DNA of 64,000 nt from JAMZMI01 sp039970095 (GCA_039970095.1 JBDVMP010000066.1:14141-78140), one strand, 5' to 3'; shown: positions 1 through 10,036, counted from the stretch's first letter. Numbers and translations are program-made. The notes: a model not told the origin generated them from the letters alone.

Positions 1-19
1 TGAAATTCAAGATAACATT

Positions 20-685
20 ATGAGTTGGTTCTCTAATACTTTCTCCAGTTCCATAGGACGAAAATTCGCTATGGCGCTTTCCGCTCTTTTTCTGGTATTC
101 TTCTTACTGATGCACCTCACCACCAATATGCTTTCGGTGATCAGCGCAGATGCATTCAATGAGGCGTCTCACTTCATGGGCACCAATCCGGTTGTACAGT
201 TTCTCATGCAGCCTATCCTGATAGCAGCTGTTGTTTTCCATTTTGTCATGGGTTTTGTACTAGAGGCCAAAAACCGAGCTTCTCGTCCAGCCAAATACGC
301 AAAGAAGGACAAAGGGAACGCAACCTGGATGTCTCAAAACATGATCTACAGTGGCTTGGTCATACTGGCTTTTTTAGCACTCCACTTCATAGATTTTTGG
401 GTCCCTGAGATGAATTATAAATATGTTCAGCAGCTAGCTCCGGATACAGAGCGCTACTACGGCGAACTCGTTCACAAATTCCAAAGCCCAGCCAGGGTAA
501 TAGCGTACGTTATAGCATTTATCTTACTTGCTTTGCACTTGCTTCACGGCTTTCAGTCCTCTATTCAGTCCATCGGCATCAACAATAAGTTCACCTCTGG
601 ATTCAAGAAATTCACTGAGGCTTATGCCATCATCATCCCTTTAGGATTCATATTTATTGCGATTTATCATTTTATCAATCATTAA
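20..685 (+). CDS. sdhC: Succinate dehydrogenase cytochrome b558 subunit (SdhC)
   Basis: Membrane anchor of complex II (succinate:quinone oxidoreductase), which binds heme and passes electrons from SdhB to menaquinone. The 221 residues contain five hydrophobic segments (about 14-36, 58-80, 107-127, 158-178 and 200-218). That is the layout of the single-polypeptide, diheme anchor of the Bacillus/Wolinella type. Candidate heme histidines lie inside the helices: H32, H74, H122, H173 and H176. The ATG at 20 is followed directly by a typical amphipathic start. The gene is first in sdhC-sdhA-sdhB, with an 8-nt gap to sdhA. Whatever promoter drives it lies before the window. Family assignment is firm; the heme ligands are inferred from position. 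Confidence 0.95.
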   Translation: MSWFSNTFSSSIGRKFAMALSALFLVFFLLMHLTTNMLSVISADAFNEASHFMGTNPVVQFLMQPILIAAVVFHFVMGFVLEAKNRASRPAKYAKKDKGNATWMSQNMIYSGLVILAFLALHFIDFWVPEMNYKYVQQLAPDTERYYGELVHKFQSPARVIAYVIAFILLALHLLHGFQSSIQSIGINNKFTSGFKKFTEAYAIIIPLGFIFIAIYHFINH

Positions 686-693
686 TTTAAGTC

Positions 694-2703
694 ATGCAAA
701 TAGGTTCTAATTTCCCTTCAAAATTGCCGGAAGGCCCAATTGCCGACCAATGGACCAACTACAAAGACCATATCAATCTGGTCAACCCGGCCAATAAAAG
801 ACTTATTGATGTCATCGTTGTAGGAACAGGTTTGGCTGGAGGCTCAGCTGCAGCCACCCTCGCAGAGCTTGGTTACAACGTAAAAGCATTTTGTTTTCAA
901 GATTCACCAAGACGTGCGCACTCTATTGCGGCACAAGGGGGAATCAACGCAGCAAAAAATTATCAGGGTGATGGTGACTCTACCTACAGGCTGTTTTATG
1001 ACACTGTGAAAGGTGGTGACTACAGAGCCAGAGAAGCCAATGTATATCGTTTGGCTGAAGTTTCTGCAAACATCATTGACCAATGCGTAGCTCAGGGGGT
1101 TCCGTTTGCACGTGACTATGGTGGGCTTCTTGACAATCGATCTTTTGGGGGTGTTTTGGTTTCAAGGACTTTTTACGCAAAGGGTCAAACAGGTCAGCAA
1201 CTGCTTTTGGGAGCCTATTCGGCCATGAACCGTCAGATAGCCCGAGGTAAAATAAAAATGTATAATCGCCACGAGATGGTGGAGCTGGTAATGGTTGACG
1301 GGAAAGCCCGAGGCATTATTGCTCGTGATTTGGTAAGTGGCGAAATCGAAAGACATTCAGCGCATGCCGTGGTTATTGCCTCTGGAGGATATGGTAACGT
1401 CTTTTTCCTTTCTACCAACGCAATGGGTAGCAACGTTTCAGCTTCATGGAAAATCCATAAAAAAGGAGCCTGGTTTGCAAACCCATGTTACACGCAAATT
1501 CACCCCACATGTATTCCGGTTTCCGGTGATCATCAATCCAAACTGACTTTGATGTCAGAGTCGCTCAGAAATGATGGACGGATCTGGGTACCAAAGAAAA
1601 AAGAAGATGTAGAAGCTATCAGAGCTGGCAAGCTTAAACCTACAGAGCTGGCAGAAGAAGATCGGGATTACTATCTGGAAAGAAGATACCCGGCATTCGG
1701 TAATCTGGTGCCAAGAGATGTGGCCTCTCGCGCTGCTAAAGAAAGATGTGATGCTGGTTTTGGTGTGAATGCTACCGGAGAGGCTGTTTATCTTGATTTT
1801 GCTGCGGCAATCCAACGATACGGCAAGGAGCAAGCCCACCTCAAAGGACTGGATGAAGACGACATGTCGTTAGTGAAAAAACTGGGTAAGGAAGTCATCA
1901 AAAACAAATACGGCAACCTTTTTCAGATGTACGAGAAGATTGTTGATGATAACCCGTACGAAACCCCGATGATGATCTACCCTGCTGTGCATTACACCAT
2001 GGGTGGAACCTGGGTTGACTACAACTTGATGTCAACCATCCCGGGATGTTTCGTAGTTGGTGAAGCAAACTTCTCCGATCACGGAGCAAACAGACTGGGC
2101 GCCTCGGCGCTGATGCAGGGACTGGCCGATGGCTATTTCGTGCTCCCTTACACAATTGGAGATTACCTTTCGGCTGATATCAGAACTGGCAAGATCCCAA
2201 CGGATTCACCTGAGTTTGATGAAGCCGAAAAATCGGTGCGTGAACAATTAGAAAAACTTGTAAACAACAACGGCTCCAAGTCAGTAGATTATTTCCACAA
2301 AAAACTAGGTAAAGTGATGTGGGATAAAGTAGGTATGGCGAGAAACGCCAAGGGTCTACAGGAAGCTATTACGGAAATAAAAGAAATCAGGGAAGAATTC
2401 TGGAAAGAAGTGAAAGTGCCCGGCGGTATGGATGAGTACAATGAAGAGCTGGCCAAAGCAGGGCGTGTAGCAGACTTCCTTGAGTTGGGTGAGCTTTTCG
2501 CAAAAGACGCGCTTCACAGAGAAGAATCCTGTGGAGGTCACTTCCGTGAGGAGCACCAGACCGCAGAAGGTGAAGCCAAGCGTGACCCTAAATTCCAATA
2601 CGTGGCGGCCTGGGAGTTTAAAGGTGAGCCAAGCGAGGCAGTCCTTCACAAAGAAACCCTTGAGTACAAGGACATTGAAGTAAAAGAAAGAAGTTACAAG
2701 TAA
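694..2703 (+). CDS. sdhA: Succinate dehydrogenase/fumarate reductase flavoprotein (SdhA)
   Basis: Catalytic FAD subunit of complex II, oxidising succinate to fumarate in the TCA cycle. The 669 residues begin with a dinucleotide fold (GTGLAGG near 44-50). This is followed by RRAHSIAAQGGINAA, in which H76 sits at the usual covalent FAD attachment site. The substrate-site motif IHPTCIP (about 269-275) and the arginine-containing stretch NLVPRDVASRA (about 337-347) are present. The length and the long C-terminal helical domain match the Bacteroidetes type rather than the roughly 590-residue proteobacterial enzyme. It lies 8 nt after sdhC and 31 nt before sdhB, so the three genes should be cotranscribed. 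Confidence 0.97.
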   Translation: MQIGSNFPSKLPEGPIADQWTNYKDHINLVNPANKRLIDVIVVGTGLAGGSAAATLAELGYNVKAFCFQDSPRRAHSIAAQGGINAAKNYQGDGDSTYRLFYDTVKGGDYRAREANVYRLAEVSANIIDQCVAQGVPFARDYGGLLDNRSFGGVLVSRTFYAKGQTGQQLLLGAYSAMNRQIARGKIKMYNRHEMVELVMVDGKARGIIARDLVSGEIERHSAHAVVIASGGYGNVFFLSTNAMGSNVSASWKIHKKGAWFANPCYTQIHPTCIPVSGDHQSKLTLMSESLRNDGRIWVPKKKEDVEAIRAGKLKPTELAEEDRDYYLERRYPAFGNLVPRDVASRAAKERCDAGFGVNATGEAVYLDFAAAIQRYGKEQAHLKGLDEDDMSLVKKLGKEVIKNKYGNLFQMYEKIVDDNPYETPMMIYPAVHYTMGGTWVDYNLMSTIPGCFVVGEANFSDHGANRLGASALMQGLADGYFVLPYTIGDYLSADIRTGKIPTDSPEFDEAEKSVREQLEKLVNNNGSKSVDYFHKKLGKVMWDKVGMARNAKGLQEAITEIKEIREEFWKEVKVPGGMDEYNEELAKAGRVADFLELGELFAKDALHREESCGGHFREEHQTAEGEAKRDPKFQYVAAWEFKGEPSEAVLHKETLEYKDIEVKERSYK

Positions 2704-2734
2704 CAGCAGCGGCTGTACAAAAACATACGATAAT

Positions 2735-3478
2735 ATGGATTTGAAACTGAAAATCTGGAGACAAAAAAATAGCAGCGATAAAGGTAAAATCGTGGATTAT
2801 GACATCAAAAATGTTTCGCCAGACATGTCCTTTTTGGAGATGCTGGACATACTCAACGACGAACTGGTAGGAAAAGATGAAGAGCCTGTAGCCTTTGATC
2901 ACGATTGCCGCGAGGGAATCTGTGGAATGTGCTCACTACAAATCAACGGTAAGCCGCACGGACCTGACTCTGCCATCACGACATGCCAGCTGCACATGAG
3001 AAAATTCAAAGATGGAGACACCATCTATATTGAGCCGTTCAGAGCAAAGGCATTTCCTGTGATCAAGGATCTGGTTGTAGATAGGACTTCATTTGATCGT
3101 ATTCAACATGCAGGAGGTTACGTTTCGGTGAATACCTCTGGAAACACTCAGGACGCCAATGCTATTCCTATAAACAAAGAAAACGCAGATCACGCATTTG
3201 ATGCGGCTACTTGTATCGGCTGTGGAGCATGTGTAGCGGCTTGTAAAAATGCTTCCGCTATGCTATTTGTCTCTGCGAAAGTATCTCAATATGCACTTTT
3301 GCCGCAAGGCCAGGTGGAGCGAAAAATGAGAGCTGAAAAAATGGTAGCCCAGATGGATGCCGAAGGTTTCGGCGCTTGTACCAACACAGGCGCCTGCTCG
3401 GCTGAATGCCCCAAAGAAATCAGCCTGACGAACATCGCCCGGCTCAATCGAGAGTTTCTTAATTCGAGTTTTAATTGA
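2735..3478 (+). CDS. sdhB: Succinate dehydrogenase iron-sulfur subunit (SdhB)
   Basis: Electron-transfer subunit linking the SdhA flavin to the SdhC quinone site. The N-terminal ferredoxin domain carries C58, C63, C66 and C84 for the [2Fe-2S] centre. The C-terminal domain has C160-x2-C163-x2-C166-x3-C170 and C215-x5-C221-x3-C225, enough for the [4Fe-4S] and the third cluster. Length (247) is normal for this class. It is the last gene of sdhCAB and is followed within 10 nt by a strong hairpin terminator. Confidence 0.97.
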   Translation: MDLKLKIWRQKNSSDKGKIVDYDIKNVSPDMSFLEMLDILNDELVGKDEEPVAFDHDCREGICGMCSLQINGKPHGPDSAITTCQLHMRKFKDGDTIYIEPFRAKAFPVIKDLVVDRTSFDRIQHAGGYVSVNTSGNTQDANAIPINKENADHAFDAATCIGCGACVAACKNASAMLFVSAKVSQYALLPQGQVERKMRAEKMVAQMDAEGFGACTNTGACSAECPKEISLTNIARLNREFLNSSFN

Positions 3479-3487
3479 TTTTAAATA

Positions 3488-3515
3488 AAAGCTCTGACTA
3501 GTCAGGGCTTTTTTA
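3488..3515 (+). terminator. Rho-independent terminator of sdhCAB
   Basis: The inverted repeat AAAGCTCTGAC / GTCAGGGCTTT (one G-U pair) is followed by a run of six T. It starts 10 nt after the sdhB stop codon and closes the operon. Confidence 0.85.
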
Positions 3516-3554
3516 TTTATCAGCATTTTTCCAGTTCGTTACTCGGTCATATAA

Positions 3555-3587
3555 TTGATTCCGTATTTCATCGGAATTTTTAATTTG
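3555..3587 (+). promoter_or_regulatory. Possible promoter of the TPR hybrid kinase
   Basis: TTG at 3555-3557 and TTAATTTG at 3580-3587 are separated by 22 nt. This approximates the Bacteroidetes -33 TTG / -7 TAnnTTTG pattern with one mismatch. A small hairpin (ATTCCG / CGGAAT) lies in the spacer. The start codon is 43 nt downstream. Weak evidence. Confidence 0.3.
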
Positions 3588-3630
3588 CTTACTTTAATGA
3601 ACCCTTAGGCATCACTGTCTCGCCAGAAAC

Positions 3631-5835
3631 ATGCAACCAACCGCTGAATTAAATACTGATCATGTAGTTCAGCTGCTCGAAGAAGCTTATTCTATAAGAA
3701 TAAACAACCTTCAGGGCAGCATGGATTTGACCAACAAGGCCATGTCCATAAGTCAGAAAATGCAGGACAACCTGCTAATGGCCAAGTGCACGTCACGTCT
3801 TTCTTTGTATCACATGATTCTTGGCGAGTACGAACGCGCTATAAAGCTTGGCACAGAAGCTCTGCCACTTTTCGAAAAGGAAAAGTACAAACCCGGCATT
3901 GCCGAGGTGAAGTACAACATCGCAGGAGTTTACTACAAGACGGACAAATATCACCAGGCTCTGGTTTACCTGATTGACTGCCTTACTATTTTCGAAGAGC
4001 TCAGGGATATGCATAATCAGGCACGTGTGCACAAATCCCTTGGGACTATTTACGAGTATTTCGGTGACGAAAAAAGTGCCGTCATTTCTTACGAAAGATC
4101 GATATCAGCAGCACAAAAAGTTAAGGATCTCAATCTCGAGTCTAACGCCTACAACCCACTATCAGGCATCTACCTGAACAAAGGAAATGTACCCAAAGCC
4201 ACTGAGCTGATAGAAAGATCAATCGCCATGAAAAACAAAACAGGCGATACAAGAGGTTTGGCATTTGCCATATATGGAAAAGCTAAAATTTATGCCAAAA
4301 CTGGTGAATTTGAGGTTGCAAAACAGCTTTACCTGGAGTCCTTAAAAATCCACCAAGACATGGGCGAACGGCTTGGAAGAGCTATGGTGCTTTATAAACT
4401 GGGTGTGCTCTATACTAAAATGAATATGTTGGATAAAGCGGAGGAAGTGCTAAATGAGGCACTAAAATTCTCTACAGAATTCAACATTGTCATCATCAAG
4501 TTTAAGTGCAACTACCAGCTATATGAAATTTTTAAGCACAAGCAAAATCATGTTCGGGCACTTAAGTACTTAGAAACATATTTAGAAGAAAAAGAAAGCG
4601 TTATAAATAGCCAAACCCGAAAAATAATTGAAAGCTATGAAGCGCTCACATCTATGGAAAGGCTCAAAAAAGAGGCTGAGATGCAACGCGAAAAAGCCGA
4701 AATTCTCGAGAAAAAGAATCTGGCTGAAGAATCGTCTCGGGTAAGGCAAGAATTTCTATCCACGATGAGCCATGAGATTCGCACTCCTCTAAATGCTGTC
4801 ATTACCATCACTTCTCTGTTGGAGGATAAATCTGACAACAACGATGATGAGTTGCTAAAATCCCTCAAGTTTTCTTCCAACAATCTTCTCAGAATTATCA
4901 ATGACATTCTTGACTTCAGTAAGCTGGATGCTGGGAAAGTTACCCTGGATCCAACCTCCGGAGACCTGTTGTCGCTACTAGAAAACATTCGCAATGCCTA
5001 CAAAAACCTCGCAAGGGAAAAGGGGATCGAGATCAAATTAAATATTGACAAAACGGTCAAAAGGTTCTATAAAATTGACGAGACCAAAATCACTCAAATA
5101 CTGGGCAACCTTGTCAGTAATGCCATCAAATTCACCGATGAGGGCGAAGTTTCTATGGGCGTAAGGTTACTTAGAAAAGGAGCTAAATCTGACCAACTTG
5201 AAATAAGCATATCTGATACAGGTATGGGTATTGCTGAGAAATCTCTCAATGATATTTTTGATAGTTTTTCTCAATCTAAATCCTACACTACCCGAAAACA
5301 TCAGGGTACAGGGCTAGGATTGGCCATTGTAAAAAAACTGGTACATCTTCATGGAAGTAATATTGACGTAGAAAGTACTATTGGTAAGGGATCACGGTTT
5401 TTCTTTCAAATAAACCTTGACCATGGCATTAACCACAAATCCAATACAGTTGAAATTTCTGATGACCTGAACGGAAAAACCGTATTAATGGCTGAAGACA
5501 ATATGATCAACGCCCTGGTTTCAATTAAGCTTTTATCCAAATGGGGACTAAACGTAGAGCATGCTAAAGATGGTCTGGAGGCAGTAGAGCTTTCCGGCAC
5601 CAAAATTTTTGACTTTATCCTGATGGATATCCACATGCCAAACCTTGATGGTTTTGACGCCACGCGCAGCATTAGAGCCACTTCGAACCCCAACTGTGGC
5701 ACCCCTATTTATGCCCTCACAGCAGATATAACCGCAAGTCAACGCGAACTATTCTCACCCTATTTTGACGGTTTTTTGCTTAAGCCAATAGAAATAGACA
5801 AACTATTCAACACACTAACAAAGGAATCCATCTAA
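3631..5835 (+). CDS. Cytosolic TPR hybrid sensor histidine kinase
   Basis: Two-component sensor with its own receiver. About residues 1-325 are tetratricopeptide repeats (recurrent Y/N-A-x-x-Y-x-x-G-D-Y/K-x-K-A helices), followed by a charged coiled coil at about 325-375. The HisKA H-box SHEIRTPLNAV places the phospho-acceptor at H381. The HATPase has its N-box near N493 and DTGMGI at about 529-534. A C-terminal receiver carries the phospho-aspartate D666 in ILMDIHMPN. There is no signal peptide or membrane span, so it should sense a cytosolic or protein-protein signal through the TPRs. No DNA-binding partner adjoins it; phosphotransfer to an HPt protein elsewhere is an inference. It is flanked by the sdh terminator and, downstream, by a gene of unknown role. 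Confidence 0.9.
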   Translation: MQPTAELNTDHVVQLLEEAYSIRINNLQGSMDLTNKAMSISQKMQDNLLMAKCTSRLSLYHMILGEYERAIKLGTEALPLFEKEKYKPGIAEVKYNIAGVYYKTDKYHQALVYLIDCLTIFEELRDMHNQARVHKSLGTIYEYFGDEKSAVISYERSISAAQKVKDLNLESNAYNPLSGIYLNKGNVPKATELIERSIAMKNKTGDTRGLAFAIYGKAKIYAKTGEFEVAKQLYLESLKIHQDMGERLGRAMVLYKLGVLYTKMNMLDKAEEVLNEALKFSTEFNIVIIKFKCNYQLYEIFKHKQNHVRALKYLETYLEEKESVINSQTRKIIESYEALTSMERLKKEAEMQREKAEILEKKNLAEESSRVRQEFLSTMSHEIRTPLNAVITITSLLEDKSDNNDDELLKSLKFSSNNLLRIINDILDFSKLDAGKVTLDPTSGDLLSLLENIRNAYKNLAREKGIEIKLNIDKTVKRFYKIDETKITQILGNLVSNAIKFTDEGEVSMGVRLLRKGAKSDQLEISISDTGMGIAEKSLNDIFDSFSQSKSYTTRKHQGTGLGLAIVKKLVHLHGSNIDVESTIGKGSRFFFQINLDHGINHKSNTVEISDDLNGKTVLMAEDNMINALVSIKLLSKWGLNVEHAKDGLEAVELSGTKIFDFILMDIHMPNLDGFDATRSIRATSNPNCGTPIYALTADITASQRELFSPYFDGFLLKPIEIDKLFNTLTKESI

Positions 5836-5849
5836 TAAACTAACCTATA

Positions 5850-5891
5850 TATCCTAAATTCGATTGTAGATGCTCCAATACATTTAGGATA
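5850..5891 (+). other. Intergenic hairpin after the hybrid kinase
   Basis: The perfect 10-bp inverted repeat TATCCTAAAT / ATTTAGGATA (5850-5859 and 5882-5891) has a 22-nt loop. It lies between the kinase stop codon and the TTG start at 5931. No T-run follows, so it may be a weak terminator or an mRNA structure rather than a classic terminator. Confidence 0.4.
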
Positions 5892-5930
5892 AAATTGAAT
5901 ACTTACTATCTTGCGTAATAAAATCAGCCT

Positions 5931-8645
5931 TTGAAGAAGTTACTTATCCTTATTGCGATCCTTCTTCTTGGTGGCGCTGGTTATTTTACCTATACCAAAT
6001 GGGTAAAAGACGCCAACCTCACCAACTGGTCATTCGTCCCTCAAAACGCACTTGTCGTTTACGAATCTTCCACTCCGTTTGCTACTCTTGAAGATGTTAA
6101 ACAAACCGGAGTTTGGAAAAACATAATCTCCCTCCCATTATTTTCTTCCATGGAAGAAAATCTAGACATACTTGACACACTTGCCGGAGAAGGCAACTTC
6201 AAAAGTCTATTCAAAAACACAAATACCCTGATTTCACTACACCAAACTTCCAGTTCGGGGTATGACTTCTTGTATATCGTTGACATAGACAAGCTTGGCA
6301 AACACGCATTTGTCAGTAAGGCATTGGCCTATTTTAGAAATTTGGGATATTCAATCAAAACCAGAGAATACCTTGATTTCACCATTACCGAGTTGAAAAT
6401 ACAAGGCAGCCCTGATGCCTTCACTTTTATCTTCTACAAGAATTTTTTTATAGGAAGTTTCTCAGCATTCCTCGTTGAAGATGGAATCAGAACGGTGGTG
6501 GATAAGGAAATAAACTCATTTCAAAGGAAATTTTCAGAACTCCAAAGGGTCTCCAAGCTCACCCGGGATCAAGGCAACCTTTACTTGAACTTATCCAGAT
6601 ATGACGCAATGATCAATGGCATTGTCAACAAGAAAATTGATTTAGAACTGGCCAAATCTTCATTTCTTGACCTCAAAGTGGAAGATCACTACATTAATCT
6701 CTCTGGTTTTACCTTTTTAGACGAGCCCACACAATTTCTCAGTACAATGACTATAGACCCAGGGTCTGCATTTGACATGGCAGAGATTATCCCTACACAG
6801 ACCGCCTGGATGTACCATTACAATATGAATGACGCCAAAGAGTTTGCCAGCAAGCTAGAGTCCTATTGTTTGATATCGGATAATGGTGTATTAAAGAAAC
6901 GCGAAGAGTTACTTCAAAAAAAGGACTTTGACGTGACCTATGCCTACCAACTGGTCGATGAAGAAATAGGCCTCATAACTCTGGAACAAAGCAGACCCAC
7001 AAGAGAAGACAGAATGCTTATTCTTGAAATCAAGGATATGGGTGAGGCGCTCAATTTCTTCAATTCCATGACAGAAAGAGAAGCAGCCAAGTCAGGAGAT
7101 ACTGTATATGTGGAAAACTACGGCAACTACGAAATAAGAAAGTTGCCTGTGGATGAGTTTCCCTACGCATTACTTGGCAACATTGCCCTTGGCTTCAAAA
7201 GTTCTTTTTACATACAGCACCGCAACTATCTGATTTTTTGCAACAACCTTCTTCAGCTAAAAAACTTTACGCGCTCCATAGAAAACGAAAATACCTGGGG
7301 TAAGTCACTAAAGTTTAAAAAAATGCTTGACCTGGGAAATCAGGCTGCCAACTTCAGCATGTTCATTAACACACCCAGAGCTTGGATTCAGAGCGCTGAA
7401 GCGCTTGAATCTTCATGGGCAGGATTTGCTAAAGAATACCAGTTTCCTATAAAAAATCTGGAATTCATCACCGTACAGTTTAGCGCAGTGGATAACAAGT
7501 TTTACACCAACATCACAGCACATCAGCCATATATACCTAGTGGAAGCATTCCAGACAAAGTAACCACTCAGGAGTCAGTAGCTTTGCCGGATTTCATCAC
7601 CACCAAACCGTATATTATCACCAACCACACCACACGTGACAGAGAGGTGGTTGTTCAGGATTCATCGAATCATATCCACCATTTTAGCAGCGGGTTTGAT
7701 GCCCTCTGGTCCAAAGATGTTGGAAACAAAATCATCTCAGATATTGAACAGATTGATTATTACAAAAACGGTAAGCTACAAATCGCTTTTGCGACAAAAT
7801 CAGACATTCACATCATTGACAGAACAGGTGAATATATTCCAGGATTTCCTAAAAACACCCCTGGAAAGCGGGATGCGGAACATTTCAAAATCATTGACTA
7901 TGACAATTCTAAAAATTACAGATTTGCCATAGCGGACACCAAAGGTAATGTCTACCTAACGGATAAAGATGTCAATCCGCTTAATGGATGGTCGCCACTA
8001 AAGTTCGATTCTCCTATTGTACAGGCACCTGAACATCACCGAATAGGGCGCAAAGATGTAATCATTGTTGTTCAGAAAAATGGTAAAGTAAATGTATTGA
8101 ACCGACGGGGAGAACAAATGGAGAAATTCCCGATGGTATTGGACACTGACATCAGAAGTGAGATTTTCGTAAAAGAAACCAACGAGCTTAAATCATCATC
8201 GATTCATTTGGTTACAACATCAGGTGAAACCATGGAAATCAGTCTTGCAGGAAGTTTACTCAATAGAGATCAACTTTATAAGCCAGCGGCTTCTACAGAC
8301 TTCAGGCTCATCACAGACGTTTCAAAGGAATCCTTTGTACTGCTCAGAAACACCGAGCGCAAGTATGAGGTGCTGTCAGAGTCTGGTCAGTCGCTCTTCG
8401 AAAAAGACTACTTCACTGACAAGACCCTATATACACAGTACTACAAGCTAGGAGGTGGAACCAACTTCATCATACTGACAGACCCTAGTGGATCATATCT
8501 ATATATCTATGACATGAATGGTAAATTGGTAACCGGTCGGCCTCTTGCAGCCACTATGCCAATAGCCATGCTGAAATATGAAAATGAGTACCAGATCTAC
8601 CGAGTTGTCGATAAAAATCTGGAACTCATTTCATTGTCATTTTAG
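5931..8645 (+). CDS. Large membrane-anchored protein of unknown function
   Basis: Not recognised as a named family. It has 904 residues with a TTG start giving MKKLLILIAILLLGG. This N-terminal hydrophobic segment (about 4-22) is followed by YTKWVKD, so it looks like a signal anchor with the bulk in the periplasm. The first half (about 30-540) is mixed alpha/beta and opens with an FVPQNALVVYES stretch like that of proteins built from repeated substrate-binding-like units. The second half (about 560-900) has short repeated beta-strand patterns (for example DIEQIDYYKNGKLQIAFAT, then similar lines with I-D-Y-D and L-T-D-K-D) that suggest a beta-propeller. Its last four bases overlap the stop codon of the convergent MATE gene. 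There is no ATG near the start, so TTG is the best choice. Reality of the gene is certain; function unknown. Confidence 0.75.
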   Translation: MKKLLILIAILLLGGAGYFTYTKWVKDANLTNWSFVPQNALVVYESSTPFATLEDVKQTGVWKNIISLPLFSSMEENLDILDTLAGEGNFKSLFKNTNTLISLHQTSSSGYDFLYIVDIDKLGKHAFVSKALAYFRNLGYSIKTREYLDFTITELKIQGSPDAFTFIFYKNFFIGSFSAFLVEDGIRTVVDKEINSFQRKFSELQRVSKLTRDQGNLYLNLSRYDAMINGIVNKKIDLELAKSSFLDLKVEDHYINLSGFTFLDEPTQFLSTMTIDPGSAFDMAEIIPTQTAWMYHYNMNDAKEFASKLESYCLISDNGVLKKREELLQKKDFDVTYAYQLVDEEIGLITLEQSRPTREDRMLILEIKDMGEALNFFNSMTEREAAKSGDTVYVENYGNYEIRKLPVDEFPYALLGNIALGFKSSFYIQHRNYLIFCNNLLQLKNFTRSIENENTWGKSLKFKKMLDLGNQAANFSMFINTPRAWIQSAEALESSWAGFAKEYQFPIKNLEFITVQFSAVDNKFYTNITAHQPYIPSGSIPDKVTTQESVALPDFITTKPYIITNHTTRDREVVVQDSSNHIHHFSSGFDALWSKDVGNKIISDIEQIDYYKNGKLQIAFATKSDIHIIDRTGEYIPGFPKNTPGKRDAEHFKIIDYDNSKNYRFAIADTKGNVYLTDKDVNPLNGWSPLKFDSPIVQAPEHHRIGRKDVIIVVQKNGKVNVLNRRGEQMEKFPMVLDTDIRSEIFVKETNELKSSSIHLVTTSGETMEISLAGSLLNRDQLYKPAASTDFRLITDVSKESFVLLRNTERKYEVLSESGQSLFEKDYFTDKTLYTQYYKLGGGTNFIILTDPSGSYLYIYDMNGKLVTGRPLAATMPIAMLKYENEYQIYRVVDKNLELISLSF

Positions 8646-10036
8646 ACAGAGACGTCTTTCCACTTTCCGCGTCTGAACAGGTAAATACAAATCACAGCTT
8701 GCAGTGAATGACAAAAAGCGATAGTAAACAATACACCGTTCACCCTCCAGTCTAAAACTGTTGACAGCACATAGGCGAGAGGTATTTGGATTACCCAAAA
8801 AACGACCAGATTAATCCAAAGAGGTGTTTTGGTATCTCCTGCACCATTGAACGCCTGGCTTATGACCATGCCATAAGCGAAGAAAACATAGCCTATACAG
8901 ATTATTCGAAGTGCCGAAACCCCAACATCAATTACATGAGGTTCCAAAGAAAAAATCTGAATTATAGGCTCAGCAGCGATGTAAAACAAAATAGACACGC
9001 CTCCTAGAAAAAGCATGTTGTACTTAGCTGTTCTCCACACAGAAGTCTCTGCTCTAATCGGTTCTCCGGCACCCAGATTCTGACCTACCAGTGTTGCGGC
9101 TGCATTGGACATTCCCCAGGAAGGTAAAATAGTAAATACAATTACCCTAAAGGCTATCTGATACCCCGCTACCGCATCAGTACCGAAATTGGAAATCAAC
9201 ATAATTAAGAATATCCAACTGGCTGTTTCGATCAGAAACTGACCAATACCAGAGGCGGATATTCGGATTAGTTCCACAATCGTTTTGAATCTAATCACTA
9301 CGTGTCTGACCAGCAGCCTAATCCTGGAACTACCATTTACCAGATGAACTACCTGATAAACAACACCAATCGACCGACCGATGGTCGTGGCTATGGCAGC
9401 TCCTTCTATTCCCATTGCCGGTATGGGGCCAAGCCCAAAGATCAAGAGCGGATCCAGAATAATGTTCAGCCCATTTGAGATAAACAGTGCGCGCATAGCG
9501 ATAGATGCATCACCTGCACCACGGAAAACAGCATTGATCAGAAACAGTAACAAAATAGGCATATTGCCTAAAAACATGATTTTTGTAAATCCTACTCCTT
9601 CCTGTATAACATCATCAGAGGCTCCAAGCAATCCCAATAGTTCTTCCGCCTGGAAAAACCCGAAGATTCCCAAAACCAGACTCACCATTATGCCGAGGAA
9701 AATCGATTGAAATCCCGCACTAGCCGCTCGGTCTGGATTCCCCTCTCCAATTCTTCTGGCTACTACGGCTGTTGCCGCCATAGACATCCCCACTGCAACT
9801 GAATAGACGATCATCATCATCGACTCTGTGTAACCGACAGTCGCTACTGCATTGGTGCTGATTTTGGAAACCCAAAACATATCCACCACCGCAAATACAG
9901 CTTCGAGACTCATCTCGGCTATCATGGGAATGGACAATAGAAAAATGGCCCTATTGATACTACCAGATGTAAAACTCTGATCCGAACCCTTGAGTGCCTC
10001 AATAAATAAATTGAATATAGATTTTGCTGAACGCAT
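8642..10036 (-). CDS. MATE family multidrug/sodium antiporter
   Basis: Inner-membrane exporter that expels cationic drugs or metabolites in exchange for Na+ or H+. The 464 residues form about 12 transmembrane helices in two similar halves. The first opens with the family pattern LSIPMIAEMSLEAVFAVVDM, and FRGAGD (about 168-173) and FNGAGDT (about 406-412) mark matching positions in each half. Length is typical (450-470). It is transcribed toward, and ends overlapping, the 904-residue gene. The upstream region is shared with the divergent TPR-LytS kinase. Substrate cannot be told from sequence. Confidence 0.93.
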   Translation of the reverse strand: MRSAKSIFNLFIEALKGSDQSFTSGSINRAIFLLSIPMIAEMSLEAVFAVVDMFWVSKISTNAVATVGYTESMMMIVYSVAVGMSMAATAVVARRIGEGNPDRAASAGFQSIFLGIMVSLVLGIFGFFQAEELLGLLGASDDVIQEGVGFTKIMFLGNMPILLLFLINAVFRGAGDASIAMRALFISNGLNIILDPLLIFGLGPIPAMGIEGAAIATTIGRSIGVVYQVVHLVNGSSRIRLLVRHVVIRFKTIVELIRISASGIGQFLIETASWIFLIMLISNFGTDAVAGYQIAFRVIVFTILPSWGMSNAAATLVGQNLGAGEPIRAETSVWRTAKYNMLFLGGVSILFYIAAEPIIQIFSLEPHVIDVGVSALRIICIGYVFFAYGMVISQAFNGAGDTKTPLWINLVVFWVIQIPLAYVLSTVLDWRVNGVLFTIAFCHSLQAVICIYLFRRGKWKDVSV

